A stretch of DNA of 64,000 nt from Cognataquiflexum rubidum (GCF_022538115.1 NZ_JAKZAL010000012.1:112804-176803); one strand, 5' to 3'. Positions 46,289 through 56,574 are shown, counted from the stretch's first letter. A program made the numbers and translations. The notes: generated from the sequence alone by a model not told the origin.

Positions 46289-46537
46289 ATGAGTTTCCCA
46301 TTAAGTGAAAGAATTGAAGCTGCTTTGGATAGCATCAGACCTTATTTAGAGGCCGATGGAGGAAATGTCAAAGTAGTGGAGATAACAGATGATTTTATAT
46401 TAAGATTAGAATTAACAGGAACATGCAGTTCTTGTCCCATGTCAACCATGACTCTCAAAGCCGGTGTCGAAGAAGCAATCAAAAGGGCAGTTCCAGAGAT
46501 CATTAAAGTAGAAGCTGTCAATGTTTTAGTTGCTTAA
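46289..46537 (+). CDS. NifU C-terminal-like iron-sulfur scaffold
   Basis: An 82-residue single NifU/Nfu domain with the CxxC pair Cys46 and Cys49 (TGTCSSCPMS) and the surrounding YLEADGGNVKVV motif. It carries or delivers iron-sulfur clusters. It follows the Mrp gene by 8 bp and is probably co-transcribed. Confidence 0.93.
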   Translation: MSFPLSERIEAALDSIRPYLEADGGNVKVVEITDDFILRLELTGTCSSCPMSTMTLKAGVEEAIKRAVPEIIKVEAVNVLVA

Positions 46538-46547
46538 TTTAATACGG

Positions 46548-49500
46548 ATGAAATTAAAGTCCCCCGGAAAAAGAATAGGGTTTGCCTTATTCTTTTTGTT
46601 TTCCCTACTAAGTCCTGAAATTGGAGCTCAGAATTTTTTTGGTCAACCCTATCAACACGTTCATAACGAAAAATGCGCCCATGTCCTGATAGAAAAAATG
46701 CAGGAAGAAAAGATGGGGTTCTATGGTACCAAAGAGTATTTTGAATCTTGGATTTCCAAAGAAATCAGTGAAAAGAAAAAGAATTTTAACCCTTTACAAA
46801 GAATTCAGGCTGAAAGAAGGGTAATCCCTGTAGTTGTCCATGTCATCCATAACGGAACTCCCGAAGGATCCGGAGCCAATATTCCTTTTTCCCAGATTGA
46901 AGCACAGATTCGGATTATCAATGAAGATTTTCGTAGACAAAATGCGGATACCACATTAACCCCCCAAGAATTCTTAGGAGTCGTGGCTGATGCAAACATA
47001 GAATTTGTTTTGGCAAGACAAGACCCAAAAGGTCTTCCTACCAATGGTGTTGTCCGGGTCAAAGGACCGAAAACTGTTTATAATCCCAATATTCCAAGCG
47101 ATATTGATTTAATTGGACAAACCTCTCTGTGGCCACCTGAGGATTACATGAATATCTGGGTAGTTACAATAATAGATCCAATTATTGGCTTTGCTTCTTT
47201 ACCTATTTCCAATTTACCTGGTTTAAATGTTCCACCAAATTCAAGAGAAAATGATGGAGTGACAATAGATTACAGGTATTTCGGTGAAGGAGGTAATGCT
47301 GCATCAGGTTCAAAAGGACGGACGGCAACCCATGAAATAGGCCACTTTCTAGGTTTACGCCATATCTGGGGAGATGGAGATTGTTCTGTGGACGACTTCG
47401 TGCTGGATACACCCCTGCAAAGTGGGCCTAACAATGCATGTAGGACTGTTAATCCAAAGATTTCATGCAATACCAGAGATCTTGTTGAAAATTATATGGA
47501 CTATACCCCTGATGATTGTATGAACAATTTCACTTTTGGACAAGTAGAAAGGATGGATGTGGTATTGGCGGAAAGCCCAAGAAGGGCATCTTTGGTCAAC
47601 GGAAGGGGAACCATAGCACCACAGCTCTTTACTCTTGACCTTGCAATGCAAAGAATTATTGATCCCCAAAACTTAGTATGTGATTTAAACATTAATCCCA
47701 CACTTGAAATCCTGAACAGGGGCTTGAACAGGGTCACTGCAGCAAGGATTGAAATCAGAAATAACGGTTTACTCATCCAGACAAAGAATTTCAGCCTAAA
47801 CCTCAATACAGGCGACGCAACAACCGTTAGCTTTGATCCGATAAATTTCCCTTCAACAGGAAATAACTTTGTAGCCTCCATCACACAGGTCAACGGGACT
47901 ACAGACCAAAATCCGTCAAACAATTCCCTCAGCTCAAACCCAAGCTTACAGCCTGCTATTCCTTTGCCTTATGCTTTCCAGTTCAATGAAATCGGTACTA
48001 ATTGGGTAATCAACAATCCTGATAATCTGGCTACTTGGGAAAAAACCCAGGTTGTTCTTGACGGACAAAGCCAAGATGCCCTGTTTATCAGAAACTATGA
48101 ATATGAAGCATTTGGGGAATTAGATTATTTTATATCTCCTGGCTTAGACCTAAGTACTTACCAAAATGCCCAGTTGACATTCAATATGGCTTATGGGCCA
48201 TTTAATAATAATTCATTTGGGGATTATTTATTGGTGGCTGTTTCTACAGATTGCGGCAATACATTTGATATTATTGAAGCTCCGTATGAGAAAGATTATG
48301 TTTTTCTCCGTACTTCCACTCCGACACTTGATGAATTTATCCCAACCAGCGCTTCTCAGTTCAGAAGAGAGATCGTCAACCTGAGTGAATATTCGGGATT
48401 GGAAAATGTCCGCATAGCATTTATTGCCCGCAATGGATTTGGAAACAACCTTTATATCAAAGACATCGAAATCCTGACAGCGGAAACCTATAAATACGAC
48501 CTGAAGCTCACAGAACTGATCACCCCATCAGCCATTGGATCCAATAAACATGAAAATGAAGTGGTTTCGGTAACCAATACAGGGAACCTTCCGATTTCAG
48601 GTTTTATTTTTAGGAGGACTTCAGGCAGTTCCAATCAGGCTTTTATAGCCAGAGCCGACCCACTCGCTGCGGGTGAATCTGCCAATATCAGTCTTCCAAA
48701 ATCTACCTCACTTGGAATTAACTCTTTGGCATACTCCATCTTATTTCCAAACTTCGATCAAAACGAAAGAGAACCAATTGAACTGAGAAGGTTTGTTTAT
48801 ATGGATACCCTTAAAACCAGGGTTCCATTCAGACAAAATTTCGATAACAACCCAAACATAGGACCTTGGTTAACAATAAATCCTGAAAACCGACTTCCAG
48901 CTTGGAATATTTCCCCCTTACAATCCGGATCACTTGGTAGCAATGTAATTACAGTTGAAAACACTCCTCCAAATAACAGTTTTTGGTTGGGATCTCCCAT
49001 ATTGGACCTCTCCATCAGTCCCCAAGCCAGTGTTTTCTTTGACCGTGCAGCCGGAATAGTTAACCCAAATACCATATTGAAGGTATTGGCAAGCGACAAT
49101 GGCGGCGATACCTATACGGAAGTTTATAGAAAAACAGGGTCAGAAATCACAACTGTACAAGCTGCTAACGCCAATCCAAACAATGTATCAGAGTTTGTAA
49201 GGGATTTTGTAGACCTGACAGCATTTGCAGGAACAAATAAGAAAAATTCAAGGATTGCATTCGTACTTGAAAACAGTGATGAGGAGAACAGTTCTGTTTA
49301 CCTTGACAATATCGAACTCTTCATTTCCGCAAACCCAGAACCGGTGATTCCGAATGTTGGGGAGATTTCACTATATCCAAATCCTGCAGTAGAATATTTC
49401 AATGTTGCCTTCAATTTCCAGACTTACGAAGCAGTAAATATCCAGATTTATTCCTCTACAGGGGCTTTGATCCACAATGTGGATTATCCAAATACTCTTA

Positions 49501-49604
49501 ACCAGACTTACACTTTCGCCTCCGAACAATTTTCAAAAGGGTTGTTCATCCTAAAAATCACCAGTAGATCGGTAAGCGAAACAAGGAAATTATTCCTTCA
49601 ATAG
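46548..49604 (+). CDS. Secreted M43-family (pappalysin/cytophagalysin) metalloprotease with T9SS tail
   Basis: Start ATG 46548 puts a signal peptide first (residues 1-27, ending IGAQ). The 1018-residue protein has the metzincin zinc motif HEIGHFLGLRH from His262 and a Met-turn in NYMDYTPDDC. This assigns it to the M43B group of secreted endoproteases. Middle beta-sandwich regions (about 470-650 and 750-920) look like jelly-roll or fibronectin-like modules. The last 90 residues form a T9SS type A tail (SLYPNPAVEYF onward, ending RKLFLQ). The enzyme is exported across the outer membrane and probably anchored. Confidence 0.92.
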   Translation: MKLKSPGKRIGFALFFLFSLLSPEIGAQNFFGQPYQHVHNEKCAHVLIEKMQEEKMGFYGTKEYFESWISKEISEKKKNFNPLQRIQAERRVIPVVVHVIHNGTPEGSGANIPFSQIEAQIRIINEDFRRQNADTTLTPQEFLGVVADANIEFVLARQDPKGLPTNGVVRVKGPKTVYNPNIPSDIDLIGQTSLWPPEDYMNIWVVTIIDPIIGFASLPISNLPGLNVPPNSRENDGVTIDYRYFGEGGNAASGSKGRTATHEIGHFLGLRHIWGDGDCSVDDFVLDTPLQSGPNNACRTVNPKISCNTRDLVENYMDYTPDDCMNNFTFGQVERMDVVLAESPRRASLVNGRGTIAPQLFTLDLAMQRIIDPQNLVCDLNINPTLEILNRGLNRVTAARIEIRNNGLLIQTKNFSLNLNTGDATTVSFDPINFPSTGNNFVASITQVNGTTDQNPSNNSLSSNPSLQPAIPLPYAFQFNEIGTNWVINNPDNLATWEKTQVVLDGQSQDALFIRNYEYEAFGELDYFISPGLDLSTYQNAQLTFNMAYGPFNNNSFGDYLLVAVSTDCGNTFDIIEAPYEKDYVFLRTSTPTLDEFIPTSASQFRREIVNLSEYSGLENVRIAFIARNGFGNNLYIKDIEILTAETYKYDLKLTELITPSAIGSNKHENEVVSVTNTGNLPISGFIFRRTSGSSNQAFIARADPLAAGESANISLPKSTSLGINSLAYSILFPNFDQNEREPIELRRFVYMDTLKTRVPFRQNFDNNPNIGPWLTINPENRLPAWNISPLQSGSLGSNVITVENTPPNNSFWLGSPILDLSISPQASVFFDRAAGIVNPNTILKVLASDNGGDTYTEVYRKTGSEITTVQAANANPNNVSEFVRDFVDLTAFAGTNKKNSRIAFVLENSDEENSSVYLDNIELFISANPEPVIPNVGEISLYPNPAVEYFNVAFNFQTYEAVNIQIYSSTGALIHNVDYPNTLNQTYTFASEQFSKGLFILKITSRSVSETRKLFLQ

Positions 49605-49717
49605 ACTGATATTAAAAGAAAAAAAGTGATTTAAAAAGATAATAAAGAAAATTTAAAACACAGAATCTCTTTTATTATATCGGAAAGAACAGCAACACAA
49701 TCAGACATTGAAAATTA

Positions 49718-49757
49718 AAGTCGAAAATCCCTGTTAGGGGATTTCGACTTTTTTCTT
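49718..49757 (+). terminator. Terminator after the M43 protease
   Basis: Arms AAAGTCGAAAATCCC and GGGGATTTCGACTTT with a short TGTTA loop, followed by a T run. Perfect apart from the bulged base in the loop-side G run. Confidence 0.88.
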
Positions 49758-49859
49758 TTCGGTTGCCTTTCTACAAAATGTCAATTTGACGATATTTGTT
49801 CTTTGGAAAACAAATATAATTTTACCTTTATACGTTAGCTTACAGAATACAACTCATCC

Positions 49860-50636
49860 ATGGGAATTTCAAAAGAATCGATAAAAAAAATCGCCATCCA
49901 TCTTGGTTTGGTTTTTCTGACCGTTACAATACTTTCTTTCATATTTTTACAGGTTTATCTTCCTTCCTATACCAATCATGGTCAAACAGTGACTGTTCCC
50001 AATCTTGAAGGTTATAGCGTAGATGAACTTGAAAGTTTCCTGTCAGAAAGAGATCTTTCCTATGAAGTAAATATTGACAGCGGATTCAATGCAGAAGCAA
50101 AACCTTTTGCAGTGCTCAAGCAAAATCCAAATCCTGACAGTAAAGTCAAAAGAGGAAGGAAAATTTATGTCACTCTGAATGCCCGCACAGCCCCATTGAT
50201 AAAAATGCCTAACCTTGTTAATGGCCTATTGAAAAATGCCCAGGAAATCCTTGGAAATATTGGATTGGTTCGCGGTGAAATAATCTATGTTCCGGATATC
50301 GGGATCAATGTGGTTTTGGAACAGAAATACAGAGGCCGAAATATCCCCGAGGGATTTGAAATCCCAAAGGGTTCTCAGGTTGATCTCGTTGTAGGTGATG
50401 GATTAGGAAACCAATCTCTTGCTGTCCCTGCATTGACAGGATTGGATGAAATAGATGCTGAATTTCTGATCATCGGTTCAGGATTGAGAATGGGAAATAT
50501 CAACTATGTAGAAACAGACAGTGTGGATTCAGGGATAATCATCAGGCAGATGCCTCCGGCAGGTGCTTCGGTGAAAACCGGTGAACAAATCCATATCTGG
50601 ATTTCCGAGAACAAGAAAAGTGCAAACAACCTTTAA
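49860..50636 (+). CDS. Membrane-anchored three-PASTA-domain protein
   Basis: The 258-residue protein has a short cytoplasmic N terminus, one membrane helix (13-35), then three PASTA domains (about 45-108, 113-182, 188-255; for example TVPNLEGYSVDELESFL). PASTA domains sense peptidoglycan fragments or beta-lactams, usually attached to a kinase or penicillin-binding protein. No kinase domain is present here. Its stop abuts the start of the next gene, a T9SS substrate. Confidence 0.9.
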   Translation: MGISKESIKKIAIHLGLVFLTVTILSFIFLQVYLPSYTNHGQTVTVPNLEGYSVDELESFLSERDLSYEVNIDSGFNAEAKPFAVLKQNPNPDSKVKRGRKIYVTLNARTAPLIKMPNLVNGLLKNAQEILGNIGLVRGEIIYVPDIGINVVLEQKYRGRNIPEGFEIPKGSQVDLVVGDGLGNQSLAVPALTGLDEIDAEFLIIGSGLRMGNINYVETDSVDSGIIIRQMPPAGASVKTGEQIHIWISENKKSANNL

Positions 50637-52475
50637 ATGAGTTTATTGAAAACAACACTATTTACAGTAATTGCCTTAGTGCTTTTTTTAAGTCCCTTCT
50701 ATGCTATTGCCCAATTCATCCAATTGCCTACACCTATTCCACCGCCAAAACCCAATGTTAAATCCGGAAATTTCAGAATCCAGACGGAACCATTGACCTT
50801 ACCCTTTTGGGATGATTTTTCAAAAACCCAATTGGATTCAAATAAATGGATCAGTGAAGGAGTCACCATCTCTACCACAGTGGCAAACGCCGCTCCTTCT
50901 GTAGGTGCTATTATTCTTGACGGAATCGATGAAGCGGGACGACCCTACTCTACTGTTCAGTTTGAACAAGGATTTACAGACAGAATCACCTCAAAGCCGA
51001 TCAACTTATCCGGATTGGATCCTGTAGAAGCAAATTCCGTCTTTTTGAGTTTCTTTTGGCAATCTGGGGGAAAAGCAGAAATCCCGGACGAAAATGATAA
51101 CATCGTGCTTCAATTTTTGGATCAAGAAAGCCTTTGGGTCAGTGTGTGGGAACAAGCCGGCGGACTTACTGCAGAGGAGTTTTTCTTCACACAAGAAATG
51201 GTCAAAGTACTTCCGCAATTTCTGCATGAAGGATTTCAGTTTAGGTTTCAGATCAAAGGAAGACGTTCTGGTCCATTTGACAGCTGGCTTTTGGATTATG
51301 TCTTCCTTCATAAAAACAGGAATTTGGCTGATTTATCATTTCCCGACAGAGCCTTGACCCTTTCCAATTCCAGACCTTTTGACAAATATGCTGCAATCCC
51401 GCTTTTTCTATTAAAAAAGGACGCTGATATACCATGGGAAGCAACCTCCAATGAATTCAAGAACCTAGACAGGGGTTTTAGGGCAATGGAATATTCTTTT
51501 GAAATCAGGGAAAAGGAAAACCAAAAACTTGTCAAATCGATCAATAGCAATACGCCATTTAACCCGGTGCCTATTGCCCAGGAAAGGAGGGCTTTTACTT
51601 CCAACCCAATACTTGAAGTTACCCTGCCTGAGGAAGAGATGGATTATGAAATTGTCAGCTACCTCGTCACAGGAGACGGGTTATTGAGTGGGGTGGAAAA
51701 TGGAGTAGCAGTCACCTATCCTGAAGTGGATTTTAGGATAAATGACACCGTCAGGACCACCTTGGCCATAAGGGATTATTTGGCATATGACGACGGCAGC
51801 GTGGATTATTCGGCCGGGATCAACCAAAGATCAGGAATGCTGGCTGTCAGGTATGAAGTTAACAGCACAGTATATTTGAAGGGATTGAGCATCAATTTTA
51901 CAAATTTTACCCAATTGGGAGGTGTCATCGACCTCATGGTCTGGAAAGAGTTAGAAGAGGAACCTATCTACAAAAAAGAGGTTTTTATCCCGACCAAAGA
52001 ATCTCTGAATGAATTTGGCTATTTCGAAATTGACCAAAACATAGAGCTCAACGGAACCTTTTATATCGGGTTTACCCAGTTTACCAATGATTTCCTGTAT
52101 GTTGGACTGGATAAAACTTATGACAACGGAGGTGAGATTTTCTTCAATGCGACAGGTTCGTGGGTGCAAAATAAAACTGTGGAAGGATCCTTGATGATGC
52201 GTGCGCATCTCTTGGAGAGTGCGCCATTCGAAAGTGAATCAGAGGCATCGGTTCCATTAAAAGTTTTTCCAAATCCTGTATTGGATATTTTATTTATTGA
52301 AGGTCAGGTAGGCACAGTCAACATCTATGATCCTTTGGGTAGAAATATTATACTGCCTGTTTTGGAAAATGAGAAAGGGAAAAGTGTTAATTTTGAGGGT
52401 ATGCAAAGGGGGATTTATGTCCTAAAAACTACCATCGGAGAAGAACAAAAGTCATTTAGAATATTGGTAAAATAA
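50637..52475 (+). CDS. T9SS-exported protein of unknown function
   Basis: The 612-residue protein has a signal peptide (1-25, ending AIAQF). Mid-region aromatic beta-strands (PFWDDFSKTQLDSNKWI and beyond) resemble other Bacteroidota secreted beta-sandwich proteins. The last 85 residues form a type A sorting tail (KVFPNPVLDILF onward, ending SFRILVK). No catalytic motif is seen. It starts immediately after the PASTA gene stop and is followed 7 bp later by a rhodanese gene. Confidence 0.85.
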   Translation: MSLLKTTLFTVIALVLFLSPFYAIAQFIQLPTPIPPPKPNVKSGNFRIQTEPLTLPFWDDFSKTQLDSNKWISEGVTISTTVANAAPSVGAIILDGIDEAGRPYSTVQFEQGFTDRITSKPINLSGLDPVEANSVFLSFFWQSGGKAEIPDENDNIVLQFLDQESLWVSVWEQAGGLTAEEFFFTQEMVKVLPQFLHEGFQFRFQIKGRRSGPFDSWLLDYVFLHKNRNLADLSFPDRALTLSNSRPFDKYAAIPLFLLKKDADIPWEATSNEFKNLDRGFRAMEYSFEIREKENQKLVKSINSNTPFNPVPIAQERRAFTSNPILEVTLPEEEMDYEIVSYLVTGDGLLSGVENGVAVTYPEVDFRINDTVRTTLAIRDYLAYDDGSVDYSAGINQRSGMLAVRYEVNSTVYLKGLSINFTNFTQLGGVIDLMVWKELEEEPIYKKEVFIPTKESLNEFGYFEIDQNIELNGTFYIGFTQFTNDFLYVGLDKTYDNGGEIFFNATGSWVQNKTVEGSLMMRAHLLESAPFESESEASVPLKVFPNPVLDILFIEGQVGTVNIYDPLGRNIILPVLENEKGKSVNFEGMQRGIYVLKTTIGEEQKSFRILVK

Positions 52476-52482
52476 TCAAATC

Positions 52483-52791
52483 ATGGAAGACATTACAGTA
52501 ACAGAGCTTAAGAAAAAATTGGAAGACAAAGAAGATTTTGTTTTTATAGATGTCAGAGAAGAGTGGGAATACGAAGAAGATAACCTCGGGGCACTCAATA
52601 TCCCCATGGGTCAATTGGCACATCAACTGGACGAAATAAAAGATTTCAAGAACAAAGAAATTGTGATGCAGTGCCGGTCAGGCGCCAGAAGCGGCAATGC
52701 CAAAAGGTTTCTTGAAAGTCAAGGTTATACAAAAGTCAGGAATTTGCTTGGAGGTATTATTGCCTACAGGGAGATGGAAGAAAATGAGTAA
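52483..52791 (+). CDS. Rhodanese-like single-domain protein
   Basis: The 102-residue domain has the persulfide-forming Cys64 in CRSGARSG and the family motif FIDVREEWEYEEDNLGALNIP. Single-domain rhodaneses carry sulfane sulfur. It is the last gene of the PASTA-T9SS block, before a terminator. Confidence 0.92.
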   Translation: MEDITVTELKKKLEDKEDFVFIDVREEWEYEEDNLGALNIPMGQLAHQLDEIKDFKNKEIVMQCRSGARSGNAKRFLESQGYTKVRNLLGGIIAYREMEENE

Positions 52792-52846
52792 AATCTTCAA
52801 AATCCAAAAAATTCCTTTTTACAATTAAATTGGAACATTAATTCGC

Positions 52847-52872
52847 AAAAACAGTCATAAGACTGTTTTTTT
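52847..52872 (+). terminator. Terminator after the rhodanese gene
   Basis: Ten-base arms AAAAACAGTC and GACTGTTTTT around an ATAA loop (52857-52860), with a long T run. Confidence 0.85.
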
Positions 52873-52966
52873 TTGAGCATGGAGTAATCAAAAAACACCT
52901 TGTATAGATTGGTTTCCTTGTACTCAGAATATATTCTTATATATTAAACCCTAAACAGCTTTATCC

Positions 52967-54445
52967 ATGTCAAAAAGAAAAACCTTATTAATAGCACTGT
53001 CAGTTTGGGCGTTTCAGGTGCAGGCCCAAAAAAGCAGTATCGAGTCAGCCTTTAATGAAAAGGAGGCTATTTCCCATTTTAGGTACCTAGCCTCAGATGA
53101 GTTGATGGGACGCGACCCGATAAGACCCGAAATGGATGCCGCGTCGCGGTATATATCGGAGCAATTTTGGAAATATGGCGCCAAGCCAATCAATGGGGCG
53201 GAAAGTTATTATCAAAATATTCCATTCAGGCTGTCTTCTCCGCCATCTAAAGGTACTGTTTCTCTTGGTGCCAATGCCTTTGAACAAGGGGATGGGCTCT
53301 TGGTATTGGATGGACCTTCATTGACAGGTAAATTCGAATTGGTCGTTGTAGGCTATGGACAGGAATCTGACTATGTAGGCAAAGAGGTTAATGGAAAAAT
53401 CGTCGTAACCAATGTCGGCGCACCAAACCGGTTGAGCCCGGCTGATCTATTTAGCGCAGGAAGAGATAAAATCTCTTTGGCAAAATCAAAAGGAGCCATT
53501 GCCTTGATAGAAATGTATAATGTGCCTTCTGTTCCTTGGAATCTCGTGGCAAATTATCTCAACAGACCACAATTGACTGTAGACAATACCGACGGAGCGG
53601 AATCTATACCATATATATGGTTAAAGGATTTAAACAATGAGCAGATCAATGCCATTGGAAAAGGCACATATACTACAGCTGATGTTCAGATTCAAGGCAA
53701 GGTCAATAAAAAAATCATTGGAAAGAATGTGGTGGCTATAATTGAGGGGACTGACCCAAAGCTTAAAAATGAATATGTTATGCTTTCCGCACATTACGAC
53801 CACGTCGGAGTCGGCAAGCCAAATACAGAAGGTGACTCTATATATAATGGTGCTAGGGACAACGCCGTCGGAACAGTCGCTGTCATCAATGCTGCAAAAT
53901 ATTTTGCAAAAAATCCTCCTAAACGCTCCATTCTTCTTTGTGCCTGGACAGCAGAAGAAAAAGGACTTTTGGGATCAGCCTATTTTGCTGAAAATCCTTT
54001 GATCCCACTCAACCAGATCATATTCAACCTTAATATTGACAATGGTGGATACAACGATACTTCCATTGTCACTGTCATTGGTTTGGGAAGAACCTCAGCT
54101 GATCCGTTGATAGAAAAAGCTGTGGCAGATTTTGGGTTAAAAGCGACCTCAGATCCATCGCCTGAGCAAGGTTTATATGATAGGTCAGACAATGTCAACT
54201 TTGCCAGAAAAGGAATCCCTGCCCCGACCTTCAGTTTGGGATTTACTGCTTTTGATGATGAAATCAATAAATATTATCATCAGCCAGGTGACGAAGTAGA
54301 CAGCTTCGATCTTGATTATGCCCTGTTATACTGGAAATCCTACATTTTGGCAGCTCAAAACATTGCCAACTGGGCGGAAAGGCCAACTTGGAAAAGCGGT
54401 GATAAATATGAAGCCATAAGCAAGGAATTGTACGGTATAAACTGA
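52967..54445 (+). CDS. Secreted M28-family zinc peptidase
   Basis: The 492-residue protein has a signal peptide (1-20, ending VQAQ). Metal-ligand candidates are AHYDHVG (His, Asp), ARDNAVGT (Asp), WTAEEKGLLGS (Glu-Glu), NIDNGGYND (Asp) and a His in YYHQPGD. A PA-like insert sits at about 110-240. It is distinct in sequence from the M28 protein at 6197. It probably acts in the periplasm or outside the cell on peptides. Confidence 0.93.
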   Translation: MSKRKTLLIALSVWAFQVQAQKSSIESAFNEKEAISHFRYLASDELMGRDPIRPEMDAASRYISEQFWKYGAKPINGAESYYQNIPFRLSSPPSKGTVSLGANAFEQGDGLLVLDGPSLTGKFELVVVGYGQESDYVGKEVNGKIVVTNVGAPNRLSPADLFSAGRDKISLAKSKGAIALIEMYNVPSVPWNLVANYLNRPQLTVDNTDGAESIPYIWLKDLNNEQINAIGKGTYTTADVQIQGKVNKKIIGKNVVAIIEGTDPKLKNEYVMLSAHYDHVGVGKPNTEGDSIYNGARDNAVGTVAVINAAKYFAKNPPKRSILLCAWTAEEKGLLGSAYFAENPLIPLNQIIFNLNIDNGGYNDTSIVTVIGLGRTSADPLIEKAVADFGLKATSDPSPEQGLYDRSDNVNFARKGIPAPTFSLGFTAFDDEINKYYHQPGDEVDSFDLDYALLYWKSYILAAQNIANWAERPTWKSGDKYEAISKELYGIN

Positions 54446-54929
54446 AACGGTTTTCTAAAACAAACAATCCGTATTCTAAAAATGGTCACCTGAAAATCAG
54501 GTGACCATTTTTTTTTTACTTTTTTTTTAAAAATTTTCACAACACTATTTTTTGAATAAAAAACCCATTTTTTCCATTTTTTGAAATCCATGAGGCTTAC
54601 TGTATCCGATATGGAAATAACAAAATCGCTTAAATTTCAATGTATAAGCACTTTTTGAAATAAATCCTCTGGCTTATTTCCTAAAATTCATTCATTTGAA
54701 TACTTTATTGATAACACCTTAAATACTCAAAAAAACATCTTTTGAATATGGTTAAATGCATTTTGTAAAATTTTTTTTAAATATTATTTGGATATGAAAT
54801 ACATTTTACACTATATTTACATCATAATAATGTATTTAAATCATTTCATAACGATTTGGATCATTTTTAAAAACTCTAAACAAATAATCTTCTCGCAATC
54901 TGGTCACCCGACCTCAAATTTTAAAAGTT
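54446..54929. other. AT-rich 484-bp gene-free region
   Basis: After a strong terminator (54480-54510) the sequence is extremely AT-rich and holds the promoter of the PorP/SprF gene. Short open frames of 77-78 codons here have poor composition and no start signals. I see no RNA or palindrome beyond the terminator. Confidence 0.6.
54478..54515 (+). terminator. Terminator after the M28 peptidase
   Basis: A 13-bp perfect stem AAATGGTCACCTG (54480-54492) with CAGGTGACCATTT (54498-54510), 5-nt loop and long T run. Confidence 0.92.
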
Positions 54930-55907
54930 ATGAAAACAACATTCAGATTACTCGCAATCGCATTATTGGTTTCTTCTTTCATTTTTTCAGAATCAAATGC
55001 ACAACAATTACCCCAGTTTAGCCAGTACATTTTTAATGGCTTACATATCAATCCGGCTTATGCAGGATATAAAAATGAAGGATATGTACAAAGTACTTAT
55101 AGAAGTCAGTGGGTTGGCTTTGAAGGTGCCCCTGAGACTTTCACAGTTACGGCTGATTTCAGTGCAAACGAAGGCCTAATGGGATTTGGAGCTACTGTCC
55201 TGGCAGACAGAATCGGTCCGACCAAAACTACTTCCGCCATGTTGTCTTATGCTTACAGGATCCAAGTAGGAAGAGAATCCTTCTTTGGCTTAGGAGCAAG
55301 TGCAGGTGTAGGTCAATACAGCATCAATGGGGATATGCTTAAAGCCCTTCATGATAATGATCCCGAAATTCCTACAGGTACCATAAACATGATGACGCCA
55401 AATGCAAACCTCGGCCTATTTTTTCACAACAATAAATTTTATGCAGGCCTGAGTGCCTACAATCTCGTTGGAAAAGGGACTTTGGAAAATGAAGATATTG
55501 CATTGGCTTACCATGACATCCACTTTTACCTTACTGCAGGTATGCTGATGGATGTATCTGAAAATGTAAAGTTTAAACCATCATTTCTAGTAAAGCAGGT
55601 GAAAGGTTCCCCAACTACTTATGACCTGAACGGCATGGTGCTTTTTATGGACAAACTTTGGCTAGGAGCTTCTTACAGATCAAACATCAATATCATGAAT
55701 GAGAATCCTGAAGCTGGTTCGCTTAGCAAAAGAAATGCAGTAGCTTTTATCGGAGAAATATTCGCTACCCCAAACCTTAGAATTGGATACGCTTATGATC
55801 AAAACCTGAACGTACTACAGGACATGAGAGCCAATTCACACGAAATCTCAATTGGCTACTACTTGTCTGCAAGAAAAGCGACTATGAAAAACCCTAGATG
55901 GTTCTAA
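54930..55907 (+). CDS. PorP/SprF-family type IX secretion outer-membrane protein
   Basis: The 325-residue protein has a signal peptide (1-24) and the diagnostic N-terminal phrase QLPQFSQYIFNGLHINPAYA. Alternating strands and a barrel-like end (NAVAFIGEIFATPNLRIGYA) match the PorP/SprF family. SprF is needed for secretion and surface attachment of the gliding adhesin SprB in Flavobacterium johnsoniae. It precedes the giant repeat protein gene on the same strand, a pairing typical of adhesin/SprF sets. Confidence 0.93.
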   Translation: MKTTFRLLAIALLVSSFIFSESNAQQLPQFSQYIFNGLHINPAYAGYKNEGYVQSTYRSQWVGFEGAPETFTVTADFSANEGLMGFGATVLADRIGPTKTTSAMLSYAYRIQVGRESFFGLGASAGVGQYSINGDMLKALHDNDPEIPTGTINMMTPNANLGLFFHNNKFYAGLSAYNLVGKGTLENEDIALAYHDIHFYLTAGMLMDVSENVKFKPSFLVKQVKGSPTTYDLNGMVLFMDKLWLGASYRSNINIMNENPEAGSLSKRNAVAFIGEIFATPNLRIGYAYDQNLNVLQDMRANSHEISIGYYLSARKATMKNPRWF

Positions 55908-56574
55908 TAACTCCTCAATAAGAGAGATCACACTCTCAAAAAAATTAAATTTTGTTGCATTTTTTAATGTTTAGAGTCTATTTATTCAAAAGGCTGTCTG
56001 ATTTACAGGCAGCTTTTTTTTGTTTTCAAAACAAACAGGATTTGGCAAATCACAGATTTGTCTAAATAAGGTAAATTTCCCTAAAGATCAGAAACACATT
56101 TACCGCATTCAGAAGGCTGCATGGCTTTTCTAGAGATCCAAAAGAGGGAATTTAGCAAGATCAAAATGCCAAAAGTCGGTAAATTTTAGAAAATCCCTTT
56201 TTAAACTACAAATATTGTTTTACGGAAATCTGAAAAAAAAAGTAAATAAAGCCCACATTTTTGCTTTGTAAAACAAAAGTTTCCTTTTGTACAATAAAAT
56301 TGAAACTTTTGAAGGGAAGTTAAAATCCATCTATCACCCACTTCTTTGGATTCTTAACATTCATCAAATTTTATTAGAGTCCAGATTCAAAGTAGGGTTT
56401 TACAGACACACCCATCTGTCAAACGCTAATCTTTTCACAGGGCTCTTGCCTAAGAAAAATCAAAAGCATCAACCATGCTCTTGAAACCCAAAGGTCAAAC
56501 CGATTTTGGTATTTGCTTTTTGGTATTTGTAAATGGTGAGCAATCACCACACTCTTCAATTAAAAGTAGTTAAG
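55908..56574. other. 667-bp gene-free stretch before the giant gene
   Basis: Contains a terminator at 55989-56021, AT-rich sequence and a small inverted repeat (acaaaag/cttttgt, about 56273-56290). A 65-codon open frame at 56287 looks non-coding. The giant gene's promoter presumably lies here. Because a terminator and 667 bp separate the genes, SprF and the giant protein are probably not one transcript. Confidence 0.6.
55989..56021 (+). terminator. Terminator after the PorP/SprF gene
   Basis: Arms aaggctgtctg and caggcagctt with a bulged G, followed by a run of T. Confidence 0.8.

Noticed and set aside
54788..55021. 77-codon frame upstream of and into the PorP/SprF gene
   Set aside because: Very AT-rich low-complexity translation, wrong frame over the true signal peptide.
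56287..56484. 65-codon plus-strand open frame upstream of the giant gene
   Set aside because: AT-rich, no recognisable domain, no signal or conserved start context; likely non-coding leader sequence.
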